64,000 nucleotides of DNA, from positions 19,577-83,576 of IMG/VR virus record IMGVR_UViG_3300017917_004642. One strand, given 5' to 3'. This stretch comes from a virus. The notes under the pieces are model-generated. The model was not told the origin of the DNA. It was given only the letters and a program-made list of their open reading frames with translations, and made no database searches. The position numbers and the translations under genes are program-made. This document shows positions 33,801 to 42,217 of the stretch, in pieces (within the stretch, counting starts at the first letter, position 1; each line of letters opens with the position of its first letter).

Positions 33801-34968
33801 ACAACCACAAGGAGCATCGGGTAATATAGTTCTAAATCAGAACATATTGGATGTTACTAAAGCATATTCTCTTTTCGTTTCTGGAGCACAGTATGGAAAT
33901 TTAATAGTGTTCACCAGTCAACCTCATGGATTTACATCAGGATCTCAGGTTTATCTAGAAGGCATGATGCCAGAAATAAATAAATCGTGGGAAATAACAG
34001 TTCCAAGCGGATCTACAGGATACTCGTTCGAGGTTCCTTATGTGCTTGGCCTCACAGCTGGTGTTGGTGCAACTTCTGGCATTGGGTCAATTGCTGGAGC
34101 AACAGCTTATTACATAATCCCAAGTTATTATCCAACACAAACTGTTACTGGAGGTGGAAGCATTAGTGTCAGTGTCAATGGGAGAGTAATCGGTGCAACA
34201 AGTTCGGGTTCAAATTTACAGGCCACTGTCAATTCGATTATCCAAGAGATAAACTCTGTAAAAACACAACCTGATTATTTTGCACAAACTTATGTTCCCA
34301 ATCAATTTCCGGTCTCTCTAAATATCTCAGCAGATACTAGCACAGGGAATATTGGTAACGGTAACACATTAACTGCTACTGTAACAGGATCTTTAGAAAT
34401 CGTCAGTATAGACACAGCTTTAAGTGGAGGAGTAACAGGATCAAATTCTTACCTAGATTGGAATCCTGTAACCGGAGGCTTGCCTGTTGAATCTTTGAAA
34501 TATTTTGGAACTAAAAATCTAACGTGGAATACTTTCAATGAATCCCTTTGGGATGAGGCGTATGCTCATGGATGGTACGACTTTGAGTATGAAAGCGGAT
34601 GGCTAGGAGGGTTTGAAATACACAGTTCTAAGGTTGGTGACAATATTAAAGTTAGCACAGGAAACGAAACGTATCCATTCCCTGTGGGTGTAACGTTTGC
34701 TGCAACTGGAGGAATCACCGGACCATCCGGTTATATCACACTAGGTGCTGTAGCCGAACAACTTAACAATTCTTCGGACACACATATTACCAATTTTTAT
34801 TATCGGGTTGTACCATCTAACGCTACAGCTCTGTTGACTACAAACGGTCCGGTTTCACCGATCTTTAGCTCTTTCCCAGCAACAGGTGGTTCCGCTTCGG
34901 TTCCAGCTACTGTGCCAGGATCACCACCAGTTCTAACTGTTTCTTTCACCTATGCTACAGGACCATAA
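30889..34968 (+). CDS. 7: gp7-like large baseplate wedge protein
   Basis: The product has 1359 residues from the ATG at 30889, 1 base after the previous stop; an in-frame start at 30817 would lie inside that gene. The segment YIGSYKGLIGALKFFGYQDL, near residues 367-388, resembles a core segment of gp7-type wedge proteins, and the gene follows the gp25 and gp6 genes as in T4 gene order. The remainder is a chain of beta domains. It is longer than T4 gp7 (1032) and carries extra C-terminal Gly/Thr/Ser-rich domains that may mount fibres. The gp7 call is based on position plus this segment. Confidence 0.6.
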   Translation: MANLGLRFYNKQGDPLNLEYVGPTASAPLDTSFTYRTNSQNTTPGQGYISFLNLSSNLVYMNLLDVSGFDLTTWCNSVNNSVANGANVTIVYTFAPAQTLTCVISGITISSGVATLAISSAIGPVSISNDVVMYCQTKYQNLPGGYFSGTVYFNEVSAGLYENDQIFIVQEFVDPVSSARFLGYPHTGSTGGTGPTSWRTRWDNNTYGNVDVTDIIFTYQIEENDPEIDGDPAIINYQNIAIPVIQNSSDYVQGGFVYTAESQTPSKALQINVALNSSGAAAEIYERKLIVEDLTSGTPEKILELQFYGQIIGEDERLNVLTQNLGRAFYGTDSVILRNHDPNEIFPNYVEINEKRKELMIAGEEIFPYIGSYKGLIGALKFFGYQDLRIKEYWLNLNYNKLTLQPLQENQAFLDNYLNTPFPNQQIAVADVLENENSGKYRLEQTYGPNSDGEYVLNVSSENTLVPSRTYKKTALFGLYYDLVNTTDSVDPYGYPITQETFAFTQEEVLLKLFALKERLKQSYLPLNARIVDITGEGVYFNVYNTKEWTDFLDRSDVESGNNIEFIANPDFGFIEDLRAFGIRNNPLSIQAPMNYYDVVDVYVSVAGPSGDAFRFAGSTGDLVQNFSATGDNPTIQLSRGKQYNFNLVTPGYDLYFTTQPGLSQIDPLGIENNGASAGTVVLNVNPQEQDQIYYYSTVNTAKLSGSADVFDSPVSDLGNLIQPLFNNQQYTASQNSSLVTSISNFYNLKENGLIKNLGDGLQDPVAFVDPTTGETYENPVGMPIVLELVLDRWVWNDLGQNWIALDLPSFTSQQAALTWDTIDFSAYNEIEWIIEKSQSQTGSGYYFSTRGFAVDFYKLAHFLPYTGDYNVTCLLYDSFNFVNRKIVQTAIKVAPKQITIDAWTRYRENEIYLWDQTIRGWDAYESIWEYPAEGKTFDDVSKQIPKEILDFAVYGNNSQEGQTLQVRSDIQPQGASGNIVLNQNILDVTKAYSLFVSGAQYGNLIVFTSQPHGFTSGSQVYLEGMMPEINKSWEITVPSGSTGYSFEVPYVLGLTAGVGATSGIGSIAGATAYYIIPSYYPTQTVTGGGSISVSVNGRVIGATSSGSNLQATVNSIIQEINSVKTQPDYFAQTYVPNQFPVSLNISADTSTGNIGNGNTLTATVTGSLEIVSIDTALSGGVTGSNSYLDWNPVTGGLPVESLKYFGTKNLTWNTFNESLWDEAYAHGWYDFEYESGWLGGFEIHSSKVGDNIKVSTGNETYPFPVGVTFAATGGITGPSGYITLGAVAEQLNNSSDTHITNFYYRVVPSNATALLTTNGPVSPIFSSFPATGGSASVPATVPGSPPVLTVSFTYATGP

Positions 34969-34981
34969 GTTATAAAAAATC

Positions 34982-36601
34982 ATGGCAGAACAAATTCAAA
35001 TATTTCAAACTCAGGCAGTAAATTTTACTGATACGTCAAGTGGTGGGCAACCGCCTTTAAGCAGATTGTGGTCTTTCCAGGGAGGATCAATTTCTTCCGC
35101 CACCGGAGCAACAGCCACTGTTTATTATTCGAACCCGGGATTATACAATGTGAGTCTTACTGTTACTGATAGCTTAGATACTAGCAAGATTCTCACAAAA
35201 ACAAACCTGGTAAACGTATCTCCTGCTTACGTAACTTCAGATTTTACCGGAACACCAACGTCAAGTGTTTTAATGAGCACTCCGATAAATTTTGTCGATG
35301 TCTCTACTGGACAGCCACAGGCACCAGATACTTGGTCTTGGAATATAGCTGGTGTTACCTCTACATCGCAGAACTTTTCGTTTAGTGGTTTTAACGACTG
35401 GTTTTCAATTGGTGGTGTTTCTGGTGATTCACCAGGACATGTTATTTCTGTCAATGCTCAGCTTACTGCATCAAGAGGTGGACTTTCAGATGTTAATGTT
35501 AAAAGCTTTCCTGTAACTAAAATTGGACCAGCAGAGACTAATTGGATTAATTCTGGTGGATCGACAGGAGCTTGGGTAATAGATTCATCATTCTCGTTCG
35601 AGATGAATGGTTTGGTACCACTAAATACATCAGACATTTCGTATCCTGGTACTGATATTATCTATAATCTTGGACTGTCTGGGGGTTCACAGAATATCGA
35701 TAAGTTCCATACAACCACTGAAGATGCTACTCTTACATACACGGGCGGTATATTACCTTCAAATACCGGGATTTGCGAATCGCCAGGCTATATTATCATC
35801 GAGGATTCTCTATATGCAAGCGGATTTCCGTCTATAGAATATGGTCAATTTATTTCACCCGCATTGGTTAATAACCTGTACTTTACTTCACAACAATTGG
35901 ATTCAGCCTACAATGGTAACTATATTGTCGGATATAGCTATTCTCAAGCATTAATCGAGGATTGTGTTAACTCTAGATACCCACAAACCAATTCTGGTCA
36001 AGCTCCATCTCTAAACAAAGTGTTTCCGTTTAACGAAGCATTTGGAACTGATGAATATCCGGTAGTACCTTCACAAACATATTATTACCAAACTTCTGGT
36101 ACTACTGGAACATATCAAATAATAATCGATGTTGATTTTTTTGGCGGAACCGCTGCTAGCGCAACAGTAAACTTCACTGCTAACTCTGGTCTTGGAAACG
36201 AACCCGGAGGTGGCTTACAAGGTTTTTATTATGTGATGCAGGACATTGGGCCAAATCTTGGTGTTGCAACACAAATCAATAATGCAATTGCTTCATCTAG
36301 CATTCCTGGAGGAACTTCTTCGATTGAAGCTTACGCAAGCCCGATTTATAATACAAAAACAGGAGGATTAACTGGCGATTATTACGGGTTGTCTTTGCAG
36401 TTTAAAAACGTAAACATACAAACCGTTACAATCACTGACAATTCAGATTTATTGAATCCTTTAGCATTAACATTTCCTTTTTCACTTTCAAATTCAAACC
36501 CAGCACCTGCAACATGTACTGGAATAATCGGTACCATGGATTTGAGCTCATATACACCGGGATTTGGAACACGATTAGATTATGGAGGTTCAATCTACTA
36601 A
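34982..36601 (+). CDS. PKD-domain tail/baseplate protein
   Basis: The 539-residue protein starts with a PKD (Ig-like) domain, residues about 12-78: VNFTDTSSGGQPPLSRLWSF, then Y-Y-S-N-P-G-L-Y-N-V-S-L-T-V-T-D. A second, more diverged one follows at about 95-135 (INFVDVSTG ... TWSWNI). The rest is beta-rich and Gly/Ser/Thr-rich with no recognised enzyme motif. PKD domains on phage tails usually serve as spacers or weak glycan-binding modules. It lies 13 bases after the gp7-like gene and 13 before the propeller protein. Confidence 0.7.
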   Translation: MAEQIQIFQTQAVNFTDTSSGGQPPLSRLWSFQGGSISSATGATATVYYSNPGLYNVSLTVTDSLDTSKILTKTNLVNVSPAYVTSDFTGTPTSSVLMSTPINFVDVSTGQPQAPDTWSWNIAGVTSTSQNFSFSGFNDWFSIGGVSGDSPGHVISVNAQLTASRGGLSDVNVKSFPVTKIGPAETNWINSGGSTGAWVIDSSFSFEMNGLVPLNTSDISYPGTDIIYNLGLSGGSQNIDKFHTTTEDATLTYTGGILPSNTGICESPGYIIIEDSLYASGFPSIEYGQFISPALVNNLYFTSQQLDSAYNGNYIVGYSYSQALIEDCVNSRYPQTNSGQAPSLNKVFPFNEAFGTDEYPVVPSQTYYYQTSGTTGTYQIIIDVDFFGGTAASATVNFTANSGLGNEPGGGLQGFYYVMQDIGPNLGVATQINNAIASSSIPGGTSSIEAYASPIYNTKTGGLTGDYYGLSLQFKNVNIQTVTITDNSDLLNPLALTFPFSLSNSNPAPATCTGIIGTMDLSSYTPGFGTRLDYGGSIY

Positions 36602-36614
36602 GATAAATACATAA

Positions 36615-39600
36615 ATGGCAAACTCGTTACTTTACATAAATCAAGGTGCACTAGATTCGTCAGAAAACGTTTGGTGTGTCGGAAGAGACCTTACTGTTTA
36701 CGATGGTCAATCTTGGACATACTTCAATTACCTCAATTCGATAGTACCAAACAATAGCCCTTATTTTTTGGATACCAGATCAATCTCGATTGATTCTGAT
36801 GATACAAAGTGGATTGGTTGTGCTGTATCAAGTGGTTTGTCACAGGATCTAATCTTTTATGCAGAAGGACCTCAAGCTGCAACAGGTTCATCCTGGACTA
36901 TTAACGATTTTAATCTTTCTGGTGCAAACTGGGAGGTTCCAACAATTTATGCTAGTCCTTATGGAGACGAGATTCTTGCTTTCATTTCGCCACTAAACGG
37001 AGGTGGAGGAACAGGAGCTACTGGAAACGTGGGTGTCACCGGGGGTTATCTTTGGTCATACAATAAGATAAGTTCAGAGTGGAAAGAAGTATCTCCTGGT
37101 TATGTTTGGCCACACATTTATGAAATCAAGGCCAAGGGAAAGGATGGAATAAATTGGGATTACTATCTAGCTACTACAGATGGTGTACAGATAATTCCAA
37201 ATGGAATTCTTGATACCTCAGTTTTGCAGGACGGAAGTAAATTTATACCAAATCTCAAAAAAATAAACGGGTACAATTCAAGTCTGAATTCCAATACAGT
37301 TTATTCCATAAGCTTTGACGAGAATGGTCACTATTGGCTGGGAACTGAAGCTGGTCTAACTTATTGGGATGGATCCAAATATTATAATTGGGTAACACCG
37401 GGTTCTGAATCTGTTCAATCTGTTGTTGCAAGGCCTAACGGTCACGTTTTTTTCAGCGAAGGAAATCCGTTTGAAACACCGTCAGGAACAAATGGTTTCT
37501 ATCATTTCAATGGTGATACATTTACTAATTACAATACCTCAAATTCCACACTGCCGGACGATTTAGTTATCTCTATTCTATTAGTCCCTGAAAAGACTTC
37601 CAAAGGATCGCTAACGCTCTATCCCAACGATCTTTGGATAGTTGCTGGAAATTATGTAGTTCTTTTTGATTATGTCATACCACACGTCTATGGATCTTCC
37701 AAGTATGAAGGTACGACAGGCTGGAATTTTATTGACTACACACCAAATGCAACAGGTGCAACAACGGATGCAGCGAATCTACCAAAAACTGAAAGGTTCA
37801 ACTGGGTTTATCCTTCTTGGCAGGGATATGAAAATTTTGAGCTTTCTAACAATCATCCTGGTATGGACCCAAGAAATCTATTTCTTGATACCGATTTCAA
37901 AGCTATTGCTGATGGGAGAGCGGGAAATCAAGATTACTGGAACTGGGGACAAGTCATTCCTTACGAACAACAGGTAGAAGCTGGGTTGATCCCTGATTAC
38001 ACCTGGATTAACGGAATAACAGGGGCAAGTCAGATTACGATATCTTCTGTTTCTAGATACAAGAATTTAAATGTTCTATCTGGATACAGTAACAACCCGT
38101 ACACAAACTTTGGCCCATCTAGTAACACAGAGAATGAATTCATAGTTGCCAATCCTAATCCTACAAACGGCACATCAGGAACACAGAATTTTGGATTTGT
38201 AACATTCTATAGCGACGGAGGGCAGGTACAGGGGACTATTCCTTTTAGAGGCTATAACACTAGGGTTTTAAGTGCAAAACCATCATATGACAATTCTTCA
38301 CTCGTAGTTTTGGGTTCTTATTCAGGATATGTTGAAGGCGGTAAGTTTGTGTGGGGATCTGAGTATCCTACTGCTGCCAATATGACAGTAACTGGAACAA
38401 CAGGTCCAATTGGTGGACCAATTGGATTTTCTAATATTGCTACTCCTGGAATTACCGCAAGTTTTGATTACCCATGGATATTAAACGGAGCGACAGGAGC
38501 GACCTCTGGTGTCTATATCCCACAGCCTTCGGTCTTAACTTCTACTATTGGGTATTTCCTAGCAGAAGTTGATTTTGAAATTGGCGACGAAACAAGTTAT
38601 GGCGGGATAGATTTTTCAACAGAAACAACATCTTCCAAATTTTGTCTTAAGAATTTTAGAACCTTCCCTGGCGCAAACTCAAGTTATGACCCAGCAATAC
38701 ACCCTGCAGGAACATTACCAACGCAGATTGGAAATTCGGATCTGTCTATAAGTCAAAATTCAATTAGATTTACTGGTAATATAACCGGTGGAATATCAAC
38801 ACTAAAAAATGATTATGAAAATACAAACGACCTACCAAACTCTCCTGAATTTATTTTCTCATCCTTTAGCAATTCCTCTTATGTTTCAAGTGGATTCGTT
38901 ATTGATGTTAGCCCTGATTTTTTCTTAAAGAATGGATCTTCTGTTGGTATGACCGGTAACGGCTCATTAGATACCATCGCATCACTTCCAAACGGTCAAA
39001 CTTTTTTACTAACCGGAACTTCAACAGATAACTTAAGCTACGAAAATCTCAATGTTCCACATTCATCAGGCGGAGCCATGTATCCCTGGTTTGTTCTATC
39101 TGATGAAAACAACCGGGGTATCACTGGTTCATTCTTTAAAAATAGCTCAAGCGGTGATGCAAACTACCAGTCGTGGAACAATACAGTAACATCCTTTTCT
39201 AGCACTAGCAATTTCTATAGTGCGATGATTTACACAGGAAACGGATCCATTGAAAGCTATAATGGATCTTCTCTGACTGTTGGAGGTGCATCTGGAGCAG
39301 TAAATTCTGCAATCGTCTCTATTACACCAGGTGGAAAAGTAAGTCTAGCATCAAGCTACGAAATACTACCTTCTGATTACGAGTTTGCGTATAATGCAAC
39401 AATAAGTTCTGTACAAGGTGTTAGAGCAAATGATTCATACTATTTAGCAGTAAATTATCAACACAATCCTGGTGTTACTGGAAACGGAAATATCATAATT
39501 AAAAGATCAGTGAGTGGAACTCACGTTGATGATTTCTCAACCTTCCCTATTGATCCAAACAGTGGTACACAAAGTCCATTAAAATTAAGTGTTGATGCAG

Positions 39601-40259
39601 ATCTAAATGTATTCGTTGCTGGTGGAAATTCTGGAATAACCGGTCCTACAGGTCTTCCTTACCCTGCTGGAAATCTTTCCTTTGTTTCACTGCTTGAAAG
39701 TTTTAAACCACCAGTTGGTGTTGATATGGGTGATATCATATCTAGAGCGGGATCTGGTGCATGGACTTGGGTAGATGTTCATAATTCAGATTCAGATCTG
39801 AATGTACCTATGCTCTCGACAGTTTTCTTTAGCAACTACAATTCACAAATTTTTGGTAAAAATTCAAATCGATGGGTGTTAACCGATGCAAGATTGGGTG
39901 AAGTAATACTGGATGTCAAACAAATCCCATATTTCATATACACGTTTGTTAAGTCCGGATACTACTCAATACAGAACACAGTGGAAGATGCTGCAGGCAA
40001 CGTTTACGAGATTGCTAAACCAGCTTTCATAAAAGTTGTCAATCAATCAATTGCAAGAGCAGATGACCCAAATCCATTCTTGGTAAATTCAGCAGATTAC
40101 GGGTATGTACAAGAAAAAAGAGGATTTGAAAACGAAGCTGAAAAACTGGACAAAGACATGCTTGAGCAGCAGATTGAGATTAGACTTAAAAACATTCCTC
40201 CTTTTGGATCTGGATTAATTATCAAAGACGATCCAGATGCGACATTTAGAGGCGATTAA
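36615..40259 (+). CDS. Large propeller-type tail protein
   Basis: In this 1214-residue protein the first 380 or so residues contain repeated blades of the two-component-regulator propeller kind (SFDENGHYWLGTEAGLTYWD, and similar WVCVGRDL / TKWIG units), suggesting a beta propeller that binds a surface ligand. A short collagen-like Gly stretch lies near residue 135. The centre is a long chain of Gly/Ser/Thr-rich beta segments. The last 130 residues form a compact end with a charged tail (LDKDMLEQQIEIRLKNIPP) that could anchor it to the baseplate. It overlaps the reverse-strand phoH fragment by 4 bases. Confidence 0.6.
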   Translation: MANSLLYINQGALDSSENVWCVGRDLTVYDGQSWTYFNYLNSIVPNNSPYFLDTRSISIDSDDTKWIGCAVSSGLSQDLIFYAEGPQAATGSSWTINDFNLSGANWEVPTIYASPYGDEILAFISPLNGGGGTGATGNVGVTGGYLWSYNKISSEWKEVSPGYVWPHIYEIKAKGKDGINWDYYLATTDGVQIIPNGILDTSVLQDGSKFIPNLKKINGYNSSLNSNTVYSISFDENGHYWLGTEAGLTYWDGSKYYNWVTPGSESVQSVVARPNGHVFFSEGNPFETPSGTNGFYHFNGDTFTNYNTSNSTLPDDLVISILLVPEKTSKGSLTLYPNDLWIVAGNYVVLFDYVIPHVYGSSKYEGTTGWNFIDYTPNATGATTDAANLPKTERFNWVYPSWQGYENFELSNNHPGMDPRNLFLDTDFKAIADGRAGNQDYWNWGQVIPYEQQVEAGLIPDYTWINGITGASQITISSVSRYKNLNVLSGYSNNPYTNFGPSSNTENEFIVANPNPTNGTSGTQNFGFVTFYSDGGQVQGTIPFRGYNTRVLSAKPSYDNSSLVVLGSYSGYVEGGKFVWGSEYPTAANMTVTGTTGPIGGPIGFSNIATPGITASFDYPWILNGATGATSGVYIPQPSVLTSTIGYFLAEVDFEIGDETSYGGIDFSTETTSSKFCLKNFRTFPGANSSYDPAIHPAGTLPTQIGNSDLSISQNSIRFTGNITGGISTLKNDYENTNDLPNSPEFIFSSFSNSSYVSSGFVIDVSPDFFLKNGSSVGMTGNGSLDTIASLPNGQTFLLTGTSTDNLSYENLNVPHSSGGAMYPWFVLSDENNRGITGSFFKNSSSGDANYQSWNNTVTSFSSTSNFYSAMIYTGNGSIESYNGSSLTVGGASGAVNSAIVSITPGGKVSLASSYEILPSDYEFAYNATISSVQGVRANDSYYLAVNYQHNPGVTGNGNIIIKRSVSGTHVDDFSTFPIDPNSGTQSPLKLSVDADLNVFVAGGNSGITGPTGLPYPAGNLSFVSLLESFKPPVGVDMGDIISRAGSGAWTWVDVHNSDSDLNVPMLSTVFFSNYNSQIFGKNSNRWVLTDARLGEVILDVKQIPYFIYTFVKSGYYSIQNTVEDAAGNVYEIAKPAFIKVVNQSIARADDPNPFLVNSADYGYVQEKRGFENEAEKLDKDMLEQQIEIRLKNIPPFGSGLIIKDDPDATFRGD

Positions 40260-40681
40260 TTTTTTGGTTTAGCATTTCCAGTACCGCCCTGTGCTTTACT
40301 GTGCTTCCATTCCTCATATCTTTTTACGATTTCTTTCAGAATTTTAGATCTGACGATATCTTCTTCACCGAATTGAAATTCTCCAATGTTTTTAACCCCT
40401 CTTACAAGTTCCATAAAGAAAGGTAAAGCAACCTTCTCATAAGAAATGTCGTGCTGGGTTACATCTCCCGCAATCACCATCTTTGAATTTTTACCCAACC
40501 GAGAAGTGTAAAGCATTAACTGTTTCATATCACAATTCTGAGATTCGTCAAGAATCATAATGCAATTTTTACTTAATAGACCATGTGTGGCAAAGTAATT
40601 GTGATTATCTTTTACGTTTACGGAAAAGAATGGTACATTTTCATACTCACTCTCAATCCTAGTTATTTTTTTTACTCTCAT
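40256..40681 (-). CDS. phoH: PhoH C-terminal half fused to split-intein C-fragment
   Basis: In this 141-residue product residues 1-39 are an intein C-fragment: MRVKKITRIESEYENVPFFS then V-N-V-K-D-N-H-N-Y-F (block F) and H-G-L-L-S-K-N (block G). Residue 40 is the +1 extein Cys. Residues 40-141 are the PhoH C-half, opening with CIMILDESQN (Walker B; PhoH consensus is close to FVILDEAQN) and SKMVIAGDVTQHD. Its start overlaps the endonuclease stop as ATGA. Joined to the N-half, it would give an uninterrupted PhoH of about 235 residues. PhoH is a P-loop ATPase common in phages; its role in infection is not settled. The residue before the terminal Asn is Lys rather than the usual His. Confidence 0.85.
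   Translation of the reverse strand: MRVKKITRIESEYENVPFFSVNVKDNHNYFATHGLLSKNCIMILDESQNCDMKQLMLYTSRLGKNSKMVIAGDVTQHDISYEKVALPFFMELVRGVKNIGEFQFGEEDIVRSKILKEIVKRYEEWKHSKAQGGTGNAKPKN
40565..40681 (-). other. Split intein C-fragment (IntC), 39 residues
   Basis: This stretch covers the start codon to the Asn before the extein Cys (codon 40564-40562). The length and the opening pattern (Lys-rich, then I-x-x-I-E) match known phage split-intein C-fragments of 35-40 residues. Block F is VPFFSVNVKDNHNYF and block G ends L-L-S-K-N. Confidence 0.83.
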
Positions 40682-41925
40682 TTATATAAATTATAATTTG
40701 TTAGATCCAGACTATCATCGACCAAACCAAAAAACCACCCGTCTATTTCTTCTTTTGTCTCGAAGCATTTATCTTTATATTTTCTGTGTGGCAAAGGTTT
40801 GAAATTTGATAATTTTTCTTTGCAGAATTTTTTAAAGTTACCCGCAGTAACCCATTTTTCACCATTTGGGAAATGTATGATTATCTTTTTTGACATCGGA
40901 TTCTTATCACCCGATATTTTCTCGCCGTTTTTATAATTTGGGTTATTTATTCCCATCCGGTATTTTGCCATCCATTCATTAAATTCTTTTTCTCCTAATT
41001 GAACACGGTTTTTATGAAATGATGAATTATCCCCCCTTCTTACATCTTCCATATATTTTTCTCTTTCTTCCGGAGGTAAAGAATTTAATTTTTTTGAAAA
41101 TGGATTATTTACAGAAGAACTGTTATTGAATATCCATTCTTTTTTTTCCTCTTCATTTAATCCTGATAAAAATTTGTAATATGCTGAATTATCACCTGTC
41201 CTATCCGTTTTTTTAAAACAGCTTATACACATTGAAGATTTATTACCTTTTCTTCCTGAACAAATTTTGCATATCGTTTTCCCTTTCCAATGTGGACTAT
41301 TTTCTTTTAATATATATTTGGATTTCCATAATTCCAATTCTTCTTCACTTTTATTTCTAAAATGATTAGATTTTTTAACCGATATTGAAAATTGTAATCT
41401 GAATGAATCGTCACATTCCGCCCAGAATTTTTTTAATCCATTTGATATTTTAGTCTTTATTTCCTCTATTTCATTTTCTTTCTTATTTTCGAAAATGTTT
41501 TTCCCATACATTGGGTTCCTTTCGCCACTTAAGATTGGGTTCCTAACCCCTGGGATTGTTAAATTGCAAAGACTTCCTTCCCCTATTTCATCAGATATCT
41601 TTGTTCTAGTACCAATCTGTTCGCAAACCTTATATTCTATTTCAAGAGCTTTATCCTCCGTTAATCCATCTTTTATTTTTATAATGAATTTATCCTTGAA
41701 ATCGTTTACGGTTACATCCGATAAAATTTTACTTATTATTCTATTTTTCAGCGGGTTATTTTTTATAGGTTTAAGATGATCGTATAATCTATTACCTTTA
41801 CCCTTACCGACATAAAATGGCTGAAATTCCAGTGTAAATCTATCACCATCAATAATTAATTCCCTAGATTCTGGTTTTCTAGGATCTAAATATACGTAAG
41901 TGTAAAATGAATTATCACATTTCAT
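40678..41925 (-). CDS. Free-standing GIY-YIG homing endonuclease with NUMOD3-like repeats
   Basis: The 415-residue protein opens with the GIY-YIG nuclease domain: Y8-T-Y-V-Y12 (GIY strand), F37-Y-V-G-K-G-K-G-N-R46 (YIG strand and catalytic Arg) and Y48-D-H50. Short DNA-binding units of the NUMOD3 type follow several times (GERNPMYGK, SPHWKGK, INNPNYKNG, GDKNPMSKK). A C-x2-C-x10-C-x2-C zinc knuckle lies at 41218-41271. Its start overlaps the phoH-N/intein gene by 11 bases and its stop overlaps the intein-C gene by 4, so the three form one coupled operon. The likely role is to cut phoH alleles lacking the insertion and so spread the whole block. Confidence 0.88.
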   Translation of the reverse strand: MKCDNSFYTYVYLDPRKPESRELIIDGDRFTLEFQPFYVGKGKGNRLYDHLKPIKNNPLKNRIISKILSDVTVNDFKDKFIIKIKDGLTEDKALEIEYKVCEQIGTRTKISDEIGEGSLCNLTIPGVRNPILSGERNPMYGKNIFENKKENEIEEIKTKISNGLKKFWAECDDSFRLQFSISVKKSNHFRNKSEEELELWKSKYILKENSPHWKGKTICKICSGRKGNKSSMCISCFKKTDRTGDNSAYYKFLSGLNEEEKKEWIFNNSSSVNNPFSKKLNSLPPEEREKYMEDVRRGDNSSFHKNRVQLGEKEFNEWMAKYRMGINNPNYKNGEKISGDKNPMSKKIIIHFPNGEKWVTAGNFKKFCKEKLSNFKPLPHRKYKDKCFETKEEIDGWFFGLVDDSLDLTNYNLYK

Positions 41926-42217
41926 AGTATATTATATCATCTTCTTCCGTAAGATCTTTTGCCTCTACAATACCCCTATTTGATGTGTAAAATTTATGAG
42001 AATCTGTTACGTTTATGCTTGAACCATTTTCCAATTCTACACAAATGTATTTATTTGTTAGTGACATTGAAATTGCATCTAATTCTTTTTCTTCTAATTC
42101 CCCTTTCGGGTTTGAAGTTATAACAATATGATATATCCCATTTGAAGCATCCTCAAAAATTTGGTCCACCGTAATGTAACCTTTGTTCGTAAGTATTTTT
42201 TCACCCGAAATTAAACA
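41915..42217 (-). other. Split intein N-fragment (IntN), 100 residues
   Basis: It runs from Cys1 (codon 42217-42215) to the stop. It contains block A (CLISGEK...) and block B (TDSH), followed by I-V-E-A-K-D-L. The extein residue before Cys1 is Glu. Confidence 0.85.
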
